Of a DNA stretch of 64,000 bases, positions 12,301-24,336 are shown piece after piece. The stretch is from Pelodera strongyloides (Eukaryota; Nematoda; Chromadorea; Rhabditida; Rhabditidae), in contig JAANDG010000628.1 in NCBI GenBank assembly GCA_036852015.1, positions 1 through 64,000 of the forward strand, given 5' to 3'. Numbering within the stretch: the first letter of the stretch is position 1; the number at the start of each line of letters is the position of its first letter. The notes under the pieces are model-generated. The model ran no database searches. It saw nothing but the letters and a program-made list of their open reading frames with translations, and was not told the DNA's origin. The translations under genes and the position numbers were made by a program.

Positions 12301-14041
12301 AAAAATTTGTTGAGTTCCGTGCGTGTCACATTCAATTTCTCGTTTAATTCGTCCAATTCTGCCTTTAATCCGGAATCGCTTTCGCTGAAAAAAAAGTAGT
12401 TATTTAGGAACAAGGAACATCATACAATATCTTACTTCTATAGCAAATCTGTGAGACTCACAATCAGAACTCACAAATCAGTAATACGAAAGGCATAATT
12501 GCAAAAAAGAAACTCATTTTAATCTTTGAGCGATATTCTTTTCTCGCTTTATACAAGTTGGTTTAGAGCTGGTTAAATTTGACAATCGGTACTGTGAACG
12601 TGTGAACGTCATAATAAATGTAGGTATTGTAAAGGCCTAAGGAACTTCACATATCATGACTTCCTTTATGATTATAACCTTAACTAATGTGAAGTTCCTT
12701 AGGCCTTAAGGGCGTACAGTATGTACTTTACGTTTACAGTAAGTACTTTACGTAAAACTTACTGTAGTGTGACGACTTGGGTTTCATAATAGGTGAGGAG
12801 GCTTTCGATTCCCTCGAATGAGACACTGCTCAGATCCACAAGTCCCTTCTCACCGGTGGTGCCCATCTAAAAGAATTTGGTCTCAGCTTCACTGATCAAA
12901 CGCCGCAGTTGCGCCGCGCACTGACTGCGCAAAAAGCAGCGCCGCGCAAACATGGCGCACGTCAAAGCATGTAAAATCAGGAATAGTTGCGCCACAAGTG
13001 TGCGGCGCAGATGATTCGCCGATTGGAACACGGTGCGCGCATCACTGGCGCACTTCCACGCATCCAAGAAGCAAAACTTCCCCCGCAGCCCAGAATTGAC
13101 AAACGACGGGCCGATTCAGACTTCAGCTAAGTATGCACGCCCAAAAAGGGTTTTCGACGAGGGGGAATCGAACCCACGTCCTTTGCCTACCGATCAACAG
13201 CACTAACCACTTTACCTTGTTGATCATCTGTTCGAGTGCTTCTCTCTTCTTCGTGAGTATGTTTCTCTTCATCTCAATGAGAGCCACGGCCTTCTCCTGG
13301 CTGGTCACCTCGTCACGGAGTTTCAGCGCCTGAACATTGTTTCCTCTCGATATTTTGCATAACACATATAGAACTGGAATGATGTAAAGTGCAACCTTAG
13401 CTACTGTACTAAGGTGGACCTTAGTACCGTGCTACGAGCTGAGCTCCGGTGAGGTGCTCATCGAAATTTCAACATTTAAAACTATTCTGCATACCTTGCA
13501 ACATTTTTTCACTCTTCCACAGAATGGTGGGTTTCTAGGGCGAGGGGGAGGTCTTAGGTACCTAAGGTAAGATCTGTATCTAATGCACCTAAGGTTAGGT
13601 TCTCACCTCAGGACAGGCCTTCTCCTTCTCGGTGGCGGTTCTGTACTCGACCTTCACCTCGTGGATCACAGCACTTCCGTGGCCGGAGACACGGACAGAG
13701 TCGTCCAACACGTTGCCGTTGATGTGCTGAAGCATGATTCATTACCGGTAAGTGACCCAAATTACGATACTATTTTATTGGGAAGCGTATTTCTCCCTGT
13801 TCCGTTAAAGGTTAAACGCTTTAACCTTTAACATAGTTCCCCATGCTGTTTAAGATTCCCAATCGGGGAAAAAGTTTCCCGAGGTGGTAGAACCTTCAAA
13901 TTAACTCACCCTAATTCCGACTTCATTGCTTCCCGGCTGTAGTTCCACAGCCACTTTTCGCTTAATCTCAGCTCTATCCGAAAATACTGTAACCCTCTCA
14001 ATCGGGGCGTCGCTGCAATCCACAACGTGTACGGCAGCCAT
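2432..14041 (-). CDS. DUF4140/DUF4139 (MuiA-like) protein, copy 1
   Basis: Fourteen exons join in phase into 542 residues: complement(join(2432..2629, 2995..3123, 9483..9587, 9851..10012, 10311..10397, 10644..10730, 11143..11245, 11490..11539, 11772..11907, 12283..12384, 12763..12866, 13216..13329, 13607..13726, 13910..14041)). The N terminus carries the DUF4140 signature (VTVFSDRAEIKR, residues about 18-29). A predicted coiled-coil stretch follows (exons 3-5), then the DUF4139 beta-rich part with YGASWRPTYDVRV and a C terminus ending LDFQEKF. The architecture and length match nematode F37C4.5-type proteins, whose biochemical role I do not know. Splice sites are GT-AG with TTTCAG-like acceptors, and the start is the only ATG ahead of the domain. 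The intron at 3124-9482 holds the 35-bp minisatellite. It is a tandem, same-strand paralogue of the gene at 14884-19714, whose stop lies 842 bp upstream of this start. Confidence 0.9.
3250..9295. repeat. 35-bp minisatellite, about 6 kb
   Basis: A unit reading GTTTCAATATATGAGGGTGG then AGTTGGTCAAGATAC repeats head to tail for about 5.9 kb, so roughly 165-170 copies. Variants include TTGTTC for TTGGTC, AATATAC for AAGATAC, and small indels. It lies wholly inside the intron between the twelfth and thirteenth coding exons of the first DUF4139 gene. The unit is not a multiple of three, so the frames running through it rotate and do not encode a gene. Confidence 0.97.
3268..3402. repeat. Poly-G tract at the minisatellite edge
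   Basis: About 130 bases are almost pure G, with a few T, A and C interruptions, at the left edge of the 35-bp array. It could form G-quadruplexes. A tract of this length is also prone to sequencing or consensus error, so its real length is uncertain. Confidence 0.85.
12630..12709. mobile_element. Hairpin MITE, about 80 bp, intronic
   Basis: Left arm AAGGCCTAAGGAACTTCACA pairs with right arm TGTGAAGTTCCTTAGGCCTT around an AT-rich centre. It lies in an intron of the first DUF4139 gene. A related sequence forms part of each 180-bp satellite unit at 55500-56150. Confidence 0.85.
13148..13215 (-). repeat. tRNA-like sequence abutting an exon
   Basis: The minus strand reads GTAAAGTGGTTAGTGCTG and later GTGGGTTCGATTCCCC, which resemble the tRNA A and B boxes. 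It shares GTGGTTAG, GATCGG and GGCAAA wording with the element at 28205-28277. Its first bases, GTAAAG, are the splice donor of the exon 13216-13329. It is probably a tRNA-derived SINE head or decayed tRNA; I could not assign an anticodon. Confidence 0.5.
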
Positions 14042-14883
14042 GTTTGGGATGTCGAATTACCTAAATATTATTTTTATTATTATTACTAAATTATTATGGT
14101 TAACCTACAAGCACAGCTTCGAACAAATTCAATAATCAATACGAATCATACGAAAAGAAATTAACCGAAAATCGATAACATAAAATCAACAAAAAGATAT
14201 GACACTGCGCTACTGCAACAGTTTCGGTGCAAACGGAACAAAGAAATTTCGGAAAATAATGACAAATTTATATACACGAAAAAGAAACGTAAGACATCCA
14301 ACAATACAGTAGCTAATATTCTGAGTTACTGTACTAGGGACAGTATGCTAATCAGTTTTTGAAACCATGTATGACATGTTCGCACATTAGACAAAAAATT
14401 AGCATAATAGTTAGCTAGTACAGTATCCCAGTATATGCTCAAATTAACACAGCCAGTTAGAAAACGGATTACACATATAATACAGTACGGTTGATACAAG
14501 TAACAAAAAAAATTTAAGTAAGGAATACAACAAAGCACTATAAATAAGTGAACGCATACTCAATAAACAAATATGGTGCGATATTTTCGTAAAAGAAATC
14601 ATCGAAAACGTGTCATGTTCGGTAAACTGCATCCTTGGTTTTTGGTAAATATGTTTGGTAAACATACGTATGGAGCAAACACCGGCTAGTAATGAGAATT
14701 CTACACAATTATAAATCCCTTATAAGGGGCTACAGCATACAAATTGGGCCACTGTTCCATGTAAATACAGTACGCGAGACCAAGTAACATATAATGAACT
14801 ACAGTAGACTTCAAAAAGAGTAATGACTAGCGCACAAAAATGAAACCACGCCCACTTTCATGCTTCATATGCTAATTTCCAAA

Positions 14884-17800
14884 TCAATATTTCTCCTGGT
14901 ACTCCAGCTTCTCGGATGATGGGTAGTCAATCTGCCACTTGACAATCAGCTCCTTGTGATGACCGGCTGCCACCATCATGGTCCACTCTATATTGTGCGC
15001 CGGGGTTACTATAGCACCCTCGCGGCGCGGTTCGCCCTCAACGTGCGCGGGGGCGACGTTTGCCGCCGGCGAGATGAGCTTGACCTAAGATTGGAAACAC
15101 TTTAAAAAATATTCATAAACAGGGAGGCTCTTTTGTTGTGCTAGTTCAACGGCACTGGCGTTACCGTAATCAACGAAGAGCCCCGAGAGAGGTGAGAGAG
15201 AGAGAGGGAGCGAGAGAGAGAGAAAGGGAGCGAGAGAGAGAGAGAAAGGGAGAGAGAGAGAGAGAAAGGGAGCGAGAGAGAGAGAGGGGGGAGAGAGAGG
15301 AAGAGAAAGAGAGCGAGAAAGAAAAATGCAGAGGGGTATATCAGCTATACACTAACCTTAATCTTCTCGTCAGTCGATCTCGGCAGGTTCTCCTTGACGG
15401 TGATCAGAATCGGCTCCTTCTTCGTGTTTCGCACAACAATCTTCTGCTCCTTGACGGAGGTCGAATTCTTATTGATGATTCCCACCTGAAGAATAAGTAG
15501 TTTTCTCACCAAGATCTTTGTTTTTATTTAATTGTTTCATATTTATCTATAATGTGATCAACCTCGGCAACACGTTTCTTGAAAGTGCCCAGCGGTTGTG
15601 AACATTTAAACAGCTAGCCATAAAACTACTACTGCAACTACACCGTAGTTCTCTCTCATTCCTACATTCCTGAGCCTAAGCCTAAGCCTAAGCCTTCGAT
15701 TAAAAAAACCATTCTTTTTTCTTTTACTGCGCCAACGCAATTCGGCACACTAGCTTGTGTATAAAGAGCTGCAAATAAAACGCACCTCTCCCTGCTTCTG
15801 ATGCGCAGGTTTGTAGTCAACGCGCACAGAAGAATCCACGCCCAGGGACACGGTGAAACGTTCGTTCGGAGATACGGCCTTCAGCGACGACTGGAAAGGA
15901 ATTATATGTAAAATTGTTGCATCATAACATGCGTGTAGATTCTAATTTACATAGAAATCAAAGTACTAACTACAGCATCCTCATGGTAAACTAGCCACGT
16001 ACAATCTACAGCACCCTGATGGCAAAATGTTACAAACTATGTTACCTTTTCGACAAAACACACAAGTAGAATCTATAGTAGCATCATAAAACCACAGTAT
16101 CCATACGGTCAAAATCACAAAGCACAAGAATAAACTACAGTAACCTCATGATACAAAGAACAAACTACCGTAACCCCATGACAAAACAGTACAGAAAACC
16201 GTAACAAGGATACAGTACAATCTACAGTACCATAATGCCATACCTTGCTGATGAAGTTTCCATCGAGGAAGATCGACGCCTGTCCGGGAAGGAAAGGCAA
16301 CTCGGAGGAGTTGATGGTTGACGCAGTCAAGAATACCGAATTGTTCTTGCTCGGCACACACTCATGTGAGAGGATAGGCTTCAGGGTGGCCACCCCGATG
16401 GTCACCTGGAAATATTATTTTAGTGGCGGGAAGGGAGTTTTCTCCCACTTCTGTGCCTCATTAGCTTCTAAAACCGATGTCTTTCCCTCCTGCTATCCCA
16501 ACGAAGAGATGAAACTATCCTAGTGTGGGCATTTACTTCAACACACACACACACGCACACACACACACACACACACGCCGTCATATAAAGGAGCTATGAA
16601 AAAAAAAATACAAAATTAAAATGAGACAAAACTTCAAAAATCTACCTTATGATCAGAGCCGTCAGGCGGGATGGCGGCTGGGCGTAGAATAGCGAATTCA
16701 GAAGAAAGTGCCTGTTCGGAAACAGATGCCGTCTGCAAAAGGATACATTTGAAATAGGGAACTCAAATGTTAAATGCAACGCTAAAGCGGCATAACAGCC
16801 GCTTTTGAAATGTACGTTGGACGGTAAGCAAATAAATGGCGATTTTTTATTGCAACTATTGTCTACTTTCCGGGAGTGAACGTGAGTGAACTGAAAAACC
16901 TTACCGCAACTTCCATTACTGGTGCAGCACCGGAGAACAGCGAGTTCTTCATCATCGCAGCGGCGGGAGCGGCACCAAATCCCATCGGGCCACCACCGCG
17001 CGCCATCGTCTGAAAATAGTGAAAGTTATCAACCACCTAGTAGTAGCTTCAACTCACACTACTACTCCTCTCCAGCTCTTTCCTCCTTACATATTCTCTC
17101 TTCCTCTTCCTCTCTCTCTCTGTCTCTCTGTCTCTCTCTCTTAAATTATCTCTAACTTACTCTGGTTTGAGGCGGTGGCGGGGGTACGTATAGCTTAACA
17201 TCAAGGGTTCCCAACTCAGGAACGGTTCCTCCAACCGAAGGTCTAGCTGTGGAGAGAACCAATTGACAACCATTCCAATCCTCACCCGACTGCTGACGCA
17301 CGTTACCGTAGTAGCCGATCTGGAATACGGTAGTTTGATCATTCGTTCACTCGATATATTCGTGATATTCATTACACACCCCAATGAATATTATGCTTAT
17401 GGGACTTGGGGCAACCTTTTGAACACGTGTTTTTGATTGTATAAAGTGTACGGCGTAAGTATTACCTGCATTTCCTTCTTATCGGTGGTGTCGACTCTAA
17501 CATCGTAGGTCGGCTGCCAGCTAGCTCCATAGATCTGATAGGCGAGGCCCAACTCGCATTCTCCTGCCTCGCTCGCTTCAAGCACTACGGTGACAGTTCT
17601 GGAAATCAGAATTGGAGTGCAAGATCGAAGATTGCTTCGTCGCACACACACATTGGTAATGTCCTCCTGATCAAGAGGTAAAATTCATAATCGCTCGGTA
17701 ATTACCACTAACAGCTGCCCAATTACAGCACAACTACGACTACGATGTACAAGTACTAACTTGACAGCTGCCGGGTTGATGTATCGATTGTGTTCCGAGC

Positions 17801-19714
17801 GAAGGATGTTCAACTTCTCATTGAGTTCAGTTTCCGATTTCTTCAAGTCGTCATCGGTGCCACTGGAATTCAATGAGGAGATTATGTAAGTTATTATTGA
17901 AACAAATATCTATTGAAAATATTTCTTACAGCATCGGCTCTAGGAAGCGATGCAACTAAATTAACTGAGCTCAGAAATACAGATGCTAATTTAAGATATT
18001 ACATTAATTAATTATAAAAACCCACTGTAACTGGATGACCTTATCCTCATAGAAGTCGAACATTTTCTGAATTCCCTCAAAAGTTCCTTCATTGATGTTC
18101 AAACTATTGCCCTCTTTGTCAGTGGTGCCCATCTGAAAGATTGGGAATGGAATAAATATATCTTGCATCCCGGAAACTACTGTATCATGAACCACTACTA
18201 CTGTATTATCAACTAATGTACCATCACTGACAAACGTAAACTTATGACTGTTACGCACTCGTTTAATATGATAGACAAACGGGGGTATGGGTATTGCGGA
18301 ATCGAACTATCAAACCCAGCACTGAATTAGTTAATTAACAACCGCAACTCATTACCAGCGTTCTAGTGGTAAGTTCCACACCACTGATTGGCAGCTTATT
18401 CCGGGATAGGTACTACTTCAGCTAAGGGTCATCAATATCAATATCTACTGGTATTCATAGATCGGAATCCTAGGAGAGGAGTAGGAAAGTTAAGAAGTAG
18501 AAACGCATGCCCACCTTGTTCATGATATTCTCGAGCGCGGCGCGTTTCTTCGCGATCACCTGGCGCCGTTGCTGCACCTCCGAGAATTCCTTAGCCAACT
18601 CATCGATTTTTGTGCGCAGTTCAAGTGCCTGAAAAGTTTAGCTTAATCCCAGCTTATGGAAATTCATAGAACTTTCAAAGAAATAGTATTCTCTTTATGG
18701 ATTTTATCGATTTTCCATTGAACAAGAATCACACGAACGTTTGCAACAACATCACTCTAAATAAAGGTACTTGCTTGCTACGATACCGAGCAGTTTATCG
18801 ACTGACTCTCAAAAATCAGGCAAATTTCTACGTGAACTTAGCGCTAAACCAAAATGGACTAAACATTACAAAATGCGTAAGCGTAACCCGTGGCCGTATG
18901 CACGGAGGTGAGAGAAAGAGAGGGATCACACGAATCAGAGATACACAGAGACAAATTCTCCCACCCTGGGAGGTTCCCGCTGTTCGTGCATACGGTTACT
19001 GTAGGTATTACAGTATTACCCCACCTGTGGGCATGACTTCTCCTTCTCCGTCGCCTGGCGATGAGCCACTTGCACCTCGTGAATGACCGCATTTCCTCTT
19101 CCAGAAACACGCACAGAATCATCGATCACCGAACCGCTAATGTGCTGAAAGTATAACAATTTCATTGCAATTCGAGAGGAAACCCATTTCGAGTTAAAGC
19201 GAAATACCACCCGGTTTGGGTTTTTTCACCAAAAAAATAGTTTAAAATCGGCTATAAACAAAAATAAATATAAAAACAAGCGCGGTGTTCACATGTGTAA
19301 CCAACGCACGGTTTTTTACTACTCCGCTTTCTGTATTTTTTGTTGGAGACCGACCGCTAATTCGCTTTAATTTGAACTACTGAAATTAGGTGCGCCGATA
19401 GGGATTGAACACTGCGCGTAGACGGCAGAGCAAAGCGCCACACCGATGTATCATATCCCTCGTTTTTGTACTGCTACTGCGCCAAGTTGCAGTGTGCTTG
19501 CGCTAGGCAACTCCTATGGATACCAAGTGTAAGTCCTGTAATGTCGATTCTCCATGAAATACCGTATACTCACCTTGATCATCACTTCATTGTTTCCCAG
19601 TTGTAGTGGTACTGTAACCGATCGCTTAATCTCTGCTCGGTCCGAGAATACAGTAACCTTTTCAATGGGAACTTCACGGCAATCCACCGAGTGCTCGTGA
19701 GCAACGACTGACAT
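14884..19714 (-). CDS. DUF4140/DUF4139 (MuiA-like) protein, copy 2
   Basis: Thirteen exons join in phase into 554 residues: complement(join(14884..15084, 15357..15485, 15786..15890, 16244..16405, 16646..16732, 16905..17009, 17161..17319, 17466..17598, 17761..17862, 18026..18132, 18515..18628, 19025..19144, 19574..19714)). The start ATG precedes SVVAHEHSVDCREVPIEKV, and the DUF4140 motif VTVFSDRAEIKR follows. The coiled-coil part and the DUF4139 part (YGASWQPTYDVRV, GCQLVLSTARPSVGG) appear in the same order as in copy 1. Most exon lengths equal those of copy 1 (129, 105, 162, 87, 102, 114, 120 nt). One exon here (17161-17319) corresponds to two in copy 1 (11143-11245 and 11490-11539). A Gly/Ala/Pro/Met-rich stretch (residues in exon 16905-17009) is specific to this copy. 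Function is unknown beyond family membership. Confidence 0.92.
15188..15331. repeat. GA-rich microsatellite, intronic
   Basis: Interrupted (GA)n / GAGAAAGGGAGC tracts in the intron next to exon 15357-15485. The Arg/Glu frame they create is not a gene. Confidence 0.9.
15664..15692. repeat. Interstitial telomere-type repeats
   Basis: About four tandem copies of GCCTAA, the complement of the nematode telomere unit TTAGGC, in an intron of the second DUF4139 gene. A second run of about three and a half units lies at 32332-32351. Confidence 0.85.
16540..16576. repeat. CA microsatellite
   Basis: A (CA)n run with one CG interruption in an intron of the second DUF4139 gene. Confidence 0.9.
17103..17150. 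repeat. CT microsatellite
   Basis: A (CT)n/(CTGT) tract in the intron just before the donor of exon 17161-17319. Confidence 0.85.
19193..19371. mobile_element. TTAA-ended MITE, short member of family 2
   Basis: It starts TTAAAGCGAAATACCACCCG and ends ACCGACCGCTAATTCGCTTT, with AA following. It lies in an intron of the second DUF4139 gene. The longer relative at 48773-49156 shares both ends and about 90 bp of interior on each side, so this copy looks internally deleted. Confidence 0.85.
19372..19450. other. Possible decayed tRNA-like sequence
   Basis: The minus strand contains GGTGTGGCGCTTTGCTCTGC and then GTGTTCAATCCCTATCG, which weakly recall tRNA A and B boxes. No full cloverleaf could be drawn. 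Confidence 0.25.
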
Positions 19715-21934
19715 ATTTGTGTCTTGTTCTGAAAAAAGAACGACATTAATAAATACTTATTGCTAGTCATAAGTCATAGGTGATTTAAAAGAAAATAGAA
19801 AATCTGGGGCTTTGCCCAAAGGATAAATCGCAAAATAATCAACCACATTCAAACATACTGAATGAAATCTTTTAGTGTAACTTCAAAATGAAGTTTAGGG
19901 GTTCTTGCAAAGAAAGGCGATACTGTGAAATTAACCAATTAGATGCATACAGAACAGGATACTCTCTCAATAGATGTGTCATAGCGAATAGAATACTGTA
20001 GGCGCACGCCAAACCTTTCGCACACCCTTTCGTAATTAAAAAAATGAGAGAGAGAACAATAAGAAGGATTCAGGCAGATGATATCTGGGTTGCATGCGGT
20101 AACGTGCTCGCGCAACAATAGCGCCAACAGACACGAGCGGTACAAGTGCGAGAGTGCGCGCGCACGCACAGATACTCTTGCGTTCAGCTAGTTCAACATT
20201 CAACATGCACTCAAACCAATTCAATAAATCATCCCAAACGAATCTTACTCTCCCATAATAGTTTAAAATACAACATGAGTACAACATGAGCCTAGCAACT
20301 TACATTGTAACATATACGAATTTCCTGTGATTTACTTCGAATTTGCTTGCTGAGACATTTTACTACTGCTTTATTATGTTTTATTTATTATGTGTATTTT
20401 ATAACACAAACTGCACGTTACATTGCTTTCTTTGATTGTCTTTGTGCGTAATAAATTATTATTATATATTGTAGATAAAATTGCCGTAAGCCTTTTTAAT
20501 CTAAAAAATACCTCATGATCCTGTATAGCTCCTGTTCAATGTCAGTATAGTAGCACAAAATATAATCTAGTATTTAGTAAAGATTCCAGCAGCATTTTCT
20601 GTCACGATAACAGATTGCAAGAACAACTATGTTCCTTTTATATATCCTACACACCCAACACAAGGAAGTGAACTTAGCGGTGTTCAAATGAGAAAAATAC
20701 AAAAAAAGGTCAGAAAAAAGACCGAAAATGTCCTTGCTTTTCAATTTTCTCTCTCAAAACGCGAAAAATAAAGTGTGTTGTAAATCGTAAGTAACGCAAT
20801 ATCTGGGGCTAAACATCGCGTTTGCGGAAAGATAATCTAATCATTGGTCTGCAAAAGTTGCAGTGGTAAGAAGTAAGATCAAATGACAAATTAAAGTTTA
20901 TTGGGGAAATCTACAGTAGTCTACAGTACTCTACAGTATTTCATGGTCAAAAACCTCGCTACAGAAGACGTTACACTTTCCAACTTGTTGTGCATTTCTT
21001 TAGTTTTTGATAGCATATACACATATAGTGACGCATATAATCGATTTTTTTTTAACTATTGCAGTTTTTTATTAACTATTGCAATATACTTATTTTCTAT
21101 TACGTATCAATTTGATCATGCTCATGCACGCCTCCATATAAGAATTATTAAAATCAAAATGCTTCCCATTCCTGCAAGCTAAAAACGACGACCAAGTGCC
21201 AATCCGAACCTAAACTTCAAAAATTGAAATCGTTAACTTGTCAAAAGCTTCAAGCTAAAAGCACATCGTTAGAGCGCAGCGCGCGCTATAAAGAGCCCCC
21301 AGCGATGAGTTATCATTCATACCCATTAAATCCCACACAAAAACCCAGCAAATAAAATCATTTCCTATTTGTTATCTCTCCGTTTTGCCCATTTTGTTTA
21401 TTGGTTTTCGGGTTGAAATCGCCGGAAGAAAATTCGCAAAAAAAATGAAAAAGACAAACTTTGGTCCATTTTGTGAGTCAACCGTGAAGAGCAAATAGAA
21501 AAGGAACATTTTGAAAAATGGAATCATAAAAAGAATGAAAATGGATGATATATGTAAACAATTCAAATACAAGGATATAAGAAGAAGGCAAATAAACCCA
21601 AAATACTTCTTGTTAACAGGGCACATGCACATGGATACAAAACTCGTTTTAGGTTTTATTTCTGGTGAAGGGAACTTCAGTGTAGATTTTTTCATGGCCT
21701 GTTTTGTGTCTAGATTCGCATTTTTCAAATATAACGCACAAAATGGTTAAGGAACTTGCAAACTCTTATCTTTATTGACTCTTTTCACGATATTTTCTCA
21801 ATAATCAACAGATTTCAGGCAGAGTGGGCAGCTGCACACAAAACAACAAAGAAATACATAAACAAATAAAGACAAACAAACAAACTAGGAAGAATGCAAA
21901 AAGGTAAAGGTAAAGTGCACCCAGTAATATAATA

Positions 21935-22110
21935 TGCGCGCGGAAACAGTGTGGGGGATGCGCGGAAACGGTGTGGGGGACGCGCGGAAACGGTGCGGGG
22001 GACGCGCGGAAACGGTGTGGGGGACGCGCGGAAACGATGTGGGGGATGCGCGGAAACGGTGTGGGGGATGCGCGGAAACGGTGTGGGGAATGCGCGGAAA
22101 CGGTGTGGGG
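21935..22110. repeat. 22-bp minisatellite, 8 units
   Basis: The unit GCGCGGAAACGGTGTGGGGG plus AY repeats at a 22-bp spacing with few changes. Open frames cross it on both strands, which is a repeat effect. Confidence 0.92.
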
Positions 22111-22267
22111 GAACTTGCAAAGCAAGATAGAATGGCCAATTCCCGGCGGAACTCCCGGATTAAAAATCATAATAATATCCAAGAAAAAATTTATAATACA
22201 GTTTATAAATACTCAATACCTTATAAATCCAAATATTAATCTTAATGAACTACTAATAAGTTTTGTT

Positions 22268-22414
22268 AAAACGAAATACCGGCTGGTTTTTGAAACGCAT
22301 CATGGACAATTTTGTTCGAATTTAGCTCGATTTTTATTCTAATTTATGCTCATTTGCATAAGAATACTGATGTACTCGATGTGTTTCAAAAACCGGCCGG
22401 TATTTCGCTTTAAA
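22268..22414. mobile_element. TTAA-ended palindromic MITE, family 1
   Basis: Left end AACGAAATACCGGCTGGTTT and right end AAACCGGCCGGTATTTCGCT with TTAA following form inverted repeats around an AT-rich centre containing GAATTTAGCTCGATTTTTAT. The same family occurs at 27252, 27883, 31740, 36612, 54283 and 60111. Confidence 0.85.
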
Positions 22415-22916
22415 TATAAATTCAAATCTCAGCAAAACGCTGTGCATTGATTTTAAAGTGGTCTCTCTTTCTGTGCCAGCGTTCTTTATATACGCACCCA
22501 GTGCACGTACACAACCATGACTCATCCCACTGAAAATAGTAAATAAAAACCCCAACAAAATGACGAAATTCGGTGCTGATCTTTTAGTGAATAAGCTTCC
22601 CTTTTTCCATTAGGAAATATTTCGTAATATAAATACAATCTAAACAGCAATTAAAAGTCTAAATATCAGATCAAAGATGGGAAAATAAACATAAACAAAA
22701 AATTTCCTTCGATAAGTTAAAACAAAAATTAGGAGACATAAGAACTAGTTTCAAAGTGGTATGCGACGTGGTTCCACTTCTGTGCACTTCCGGAACACGC
22801 TGGCATTGAAATTTGCATACAATCGAAATGCGGCTGTCCAGTATATGTTTCAAAACAAAGTGGCTATAGAATTTGATTAAAAATTAACCGTCGTAATAGT
22901 TATCTGTATCCTAGGA

Positions 22917-23186
22917 TGTTGTTCTGCGAATTCGCACCGGAAAAAAACCAAAAAGAATTCACTTGGAATTCTTTTTGGGTTTCTTGCTCTGCGAATTCGC
23001 AGTGCAAAATCCCAGGCGAGAGAGCAGGCACTGCGGAGAGGGGGGAAATATTTTTTATGTTTTTCGGTGCGAATTCGCAGAGCACATGAGAGTCTGCGAT
23101 TTCGCACCGGGTATTTTGCCGGTGCGAATTTGGAAAGTTTGCTGCGCGAATTCGCACAGCCCACTTTTCCGGTGCGAAATCGCAGT
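22917..23186. repeat. Cluster of TGCGAATTCGCA-type palindromes
   Basis: About seven short palindromic or near-palindromic blocks (CTGCGAATTCGCACCGG, CTGCGATTTCGCACCGGG, CGGTGCGAATTTGG, GCGCGAATTCGCACAGC and similar) lie within 270 bp in alternating orientations. No exon structure is evident. They could be nested insertions of a very short repeat or repeated protein-binding sites. Confidence 0.7.
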
Positions 23187-24021
23187 TCATTGAGAGAGTC
23201 TGTAGTCACTCTGAGAGAGACAGACAGAGAGAGACAGAGAGAGAGAAGCAAAAAAAAGAGAAAAAGAACGCGAATAGATAAATTGACCGTCAACGCAAAA
23301 GAGAGGTCATTTAGTTTCCAGTTTCCTATTAAACGTCCGAGAGACCCGAACAAACAAGGAAAAAATATAAACACAAAAAATCGAGTAGAAGCAATTTGGT
23401 TATCGCGTGAGTTTTGGAAGGGCATTGATAAAACTTGAGTGGTGCGCGGCGACAACCTGGCTCCAAAACAAGACGAACAATATAAATAAAAGATAGATGT
23501 AATATTGAAATTATAAATATTGCTAAAACGAAAGACTGAATGAAAGCAGTATATTAAAAATTTTAAAGACTTTAAAACGAGTAATCTATAAGCTAGAATA
23601 TTATACCGTACGGACCTCGTTTCGACCCCCTAGCCGCAGACGAGGATTTCTCAGGGCGGGGGTACTCGTCAGTGCGACACCCTGAGTTATATTATCATAT
23701 AAAATTTTATCATTAAGAATGACAAAACATATATTTATGAGAATAAGAGTAATATTGGAAAAAATATAGAAGCATTAATTAAAGTAAGTAACGAAGAAGG
23801 GGATGTGTGTGGAATCAATAATGCGTTAATGCAGAATAACTCTCTAAGGTAAAACTTAATAGTGCGTACGCGTTGCGTTACCCTTTGCACCCGAATAGCC
23901 CGAGAATGTATTTTGAACTTTGATCTTGTATAAACTGTAGTTTAAATACCATGGGCCCAGGAGGAGAGATGTTTCGGGGATGCCTTAAACTTATGTGAAA
24001 TAATGGGATATACATAAAAAC

Positions 24022-24112
24022 CTTTAAAGGAGGAGGCTCACGAGAATGAAGTGCTCAAATAGTTTCCTTTTATCGAAGGATAATGGGTTTATCTTCCAAA
24101 AAACAAGTATTA
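24022..24112 (+). pseudogene. Retroelement fragment, plus-strand copy
   Basis: The sequence AAAGGAGGAGGCTCACGAGA and the next 60 bases match, in inverted orientation, the 3' coding end of the fragment at 24337-24750. In translation it keeps the Gly-Gly-Gly-Ser-Arg-Glu and Val-Ser-Phe-Tyr-Arg positions but is frame-broken. It is a decayed partial copy. Confidence 0.6.
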
Positions 24113-24336
24113 TAAGGTTCAGCGCTTTAGTTTGGAGCAATTAATTAATCTAAGAACTCGAAGTCAAATAAAATAACCTATCGTATGCAAGGTAGACTTC
24201 AAAGCTAAACATGCAAATTTACAAGTCATTTTGCAAGCCAGCACAAAATTTGCATGCCCACTATGGAAATCAACTATTTTTTACGGTCCAAAATTTTGAT
24301 TGAATTCATAGTTTTATCTTGATTTACTCCTTCCAG

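Noticed and set aside
21805..22240. Frames rich in Pro/His/Phe or Arg/Gly/Glu
   Set aside because: They are readings of the 22-bp minisatellite.
22877..23455. A 192-residue minus-strand frame
   Set aside because: It spans a palindrome cluster and CT-rich sequence, has no conserved motif and no supporting codon pattern.
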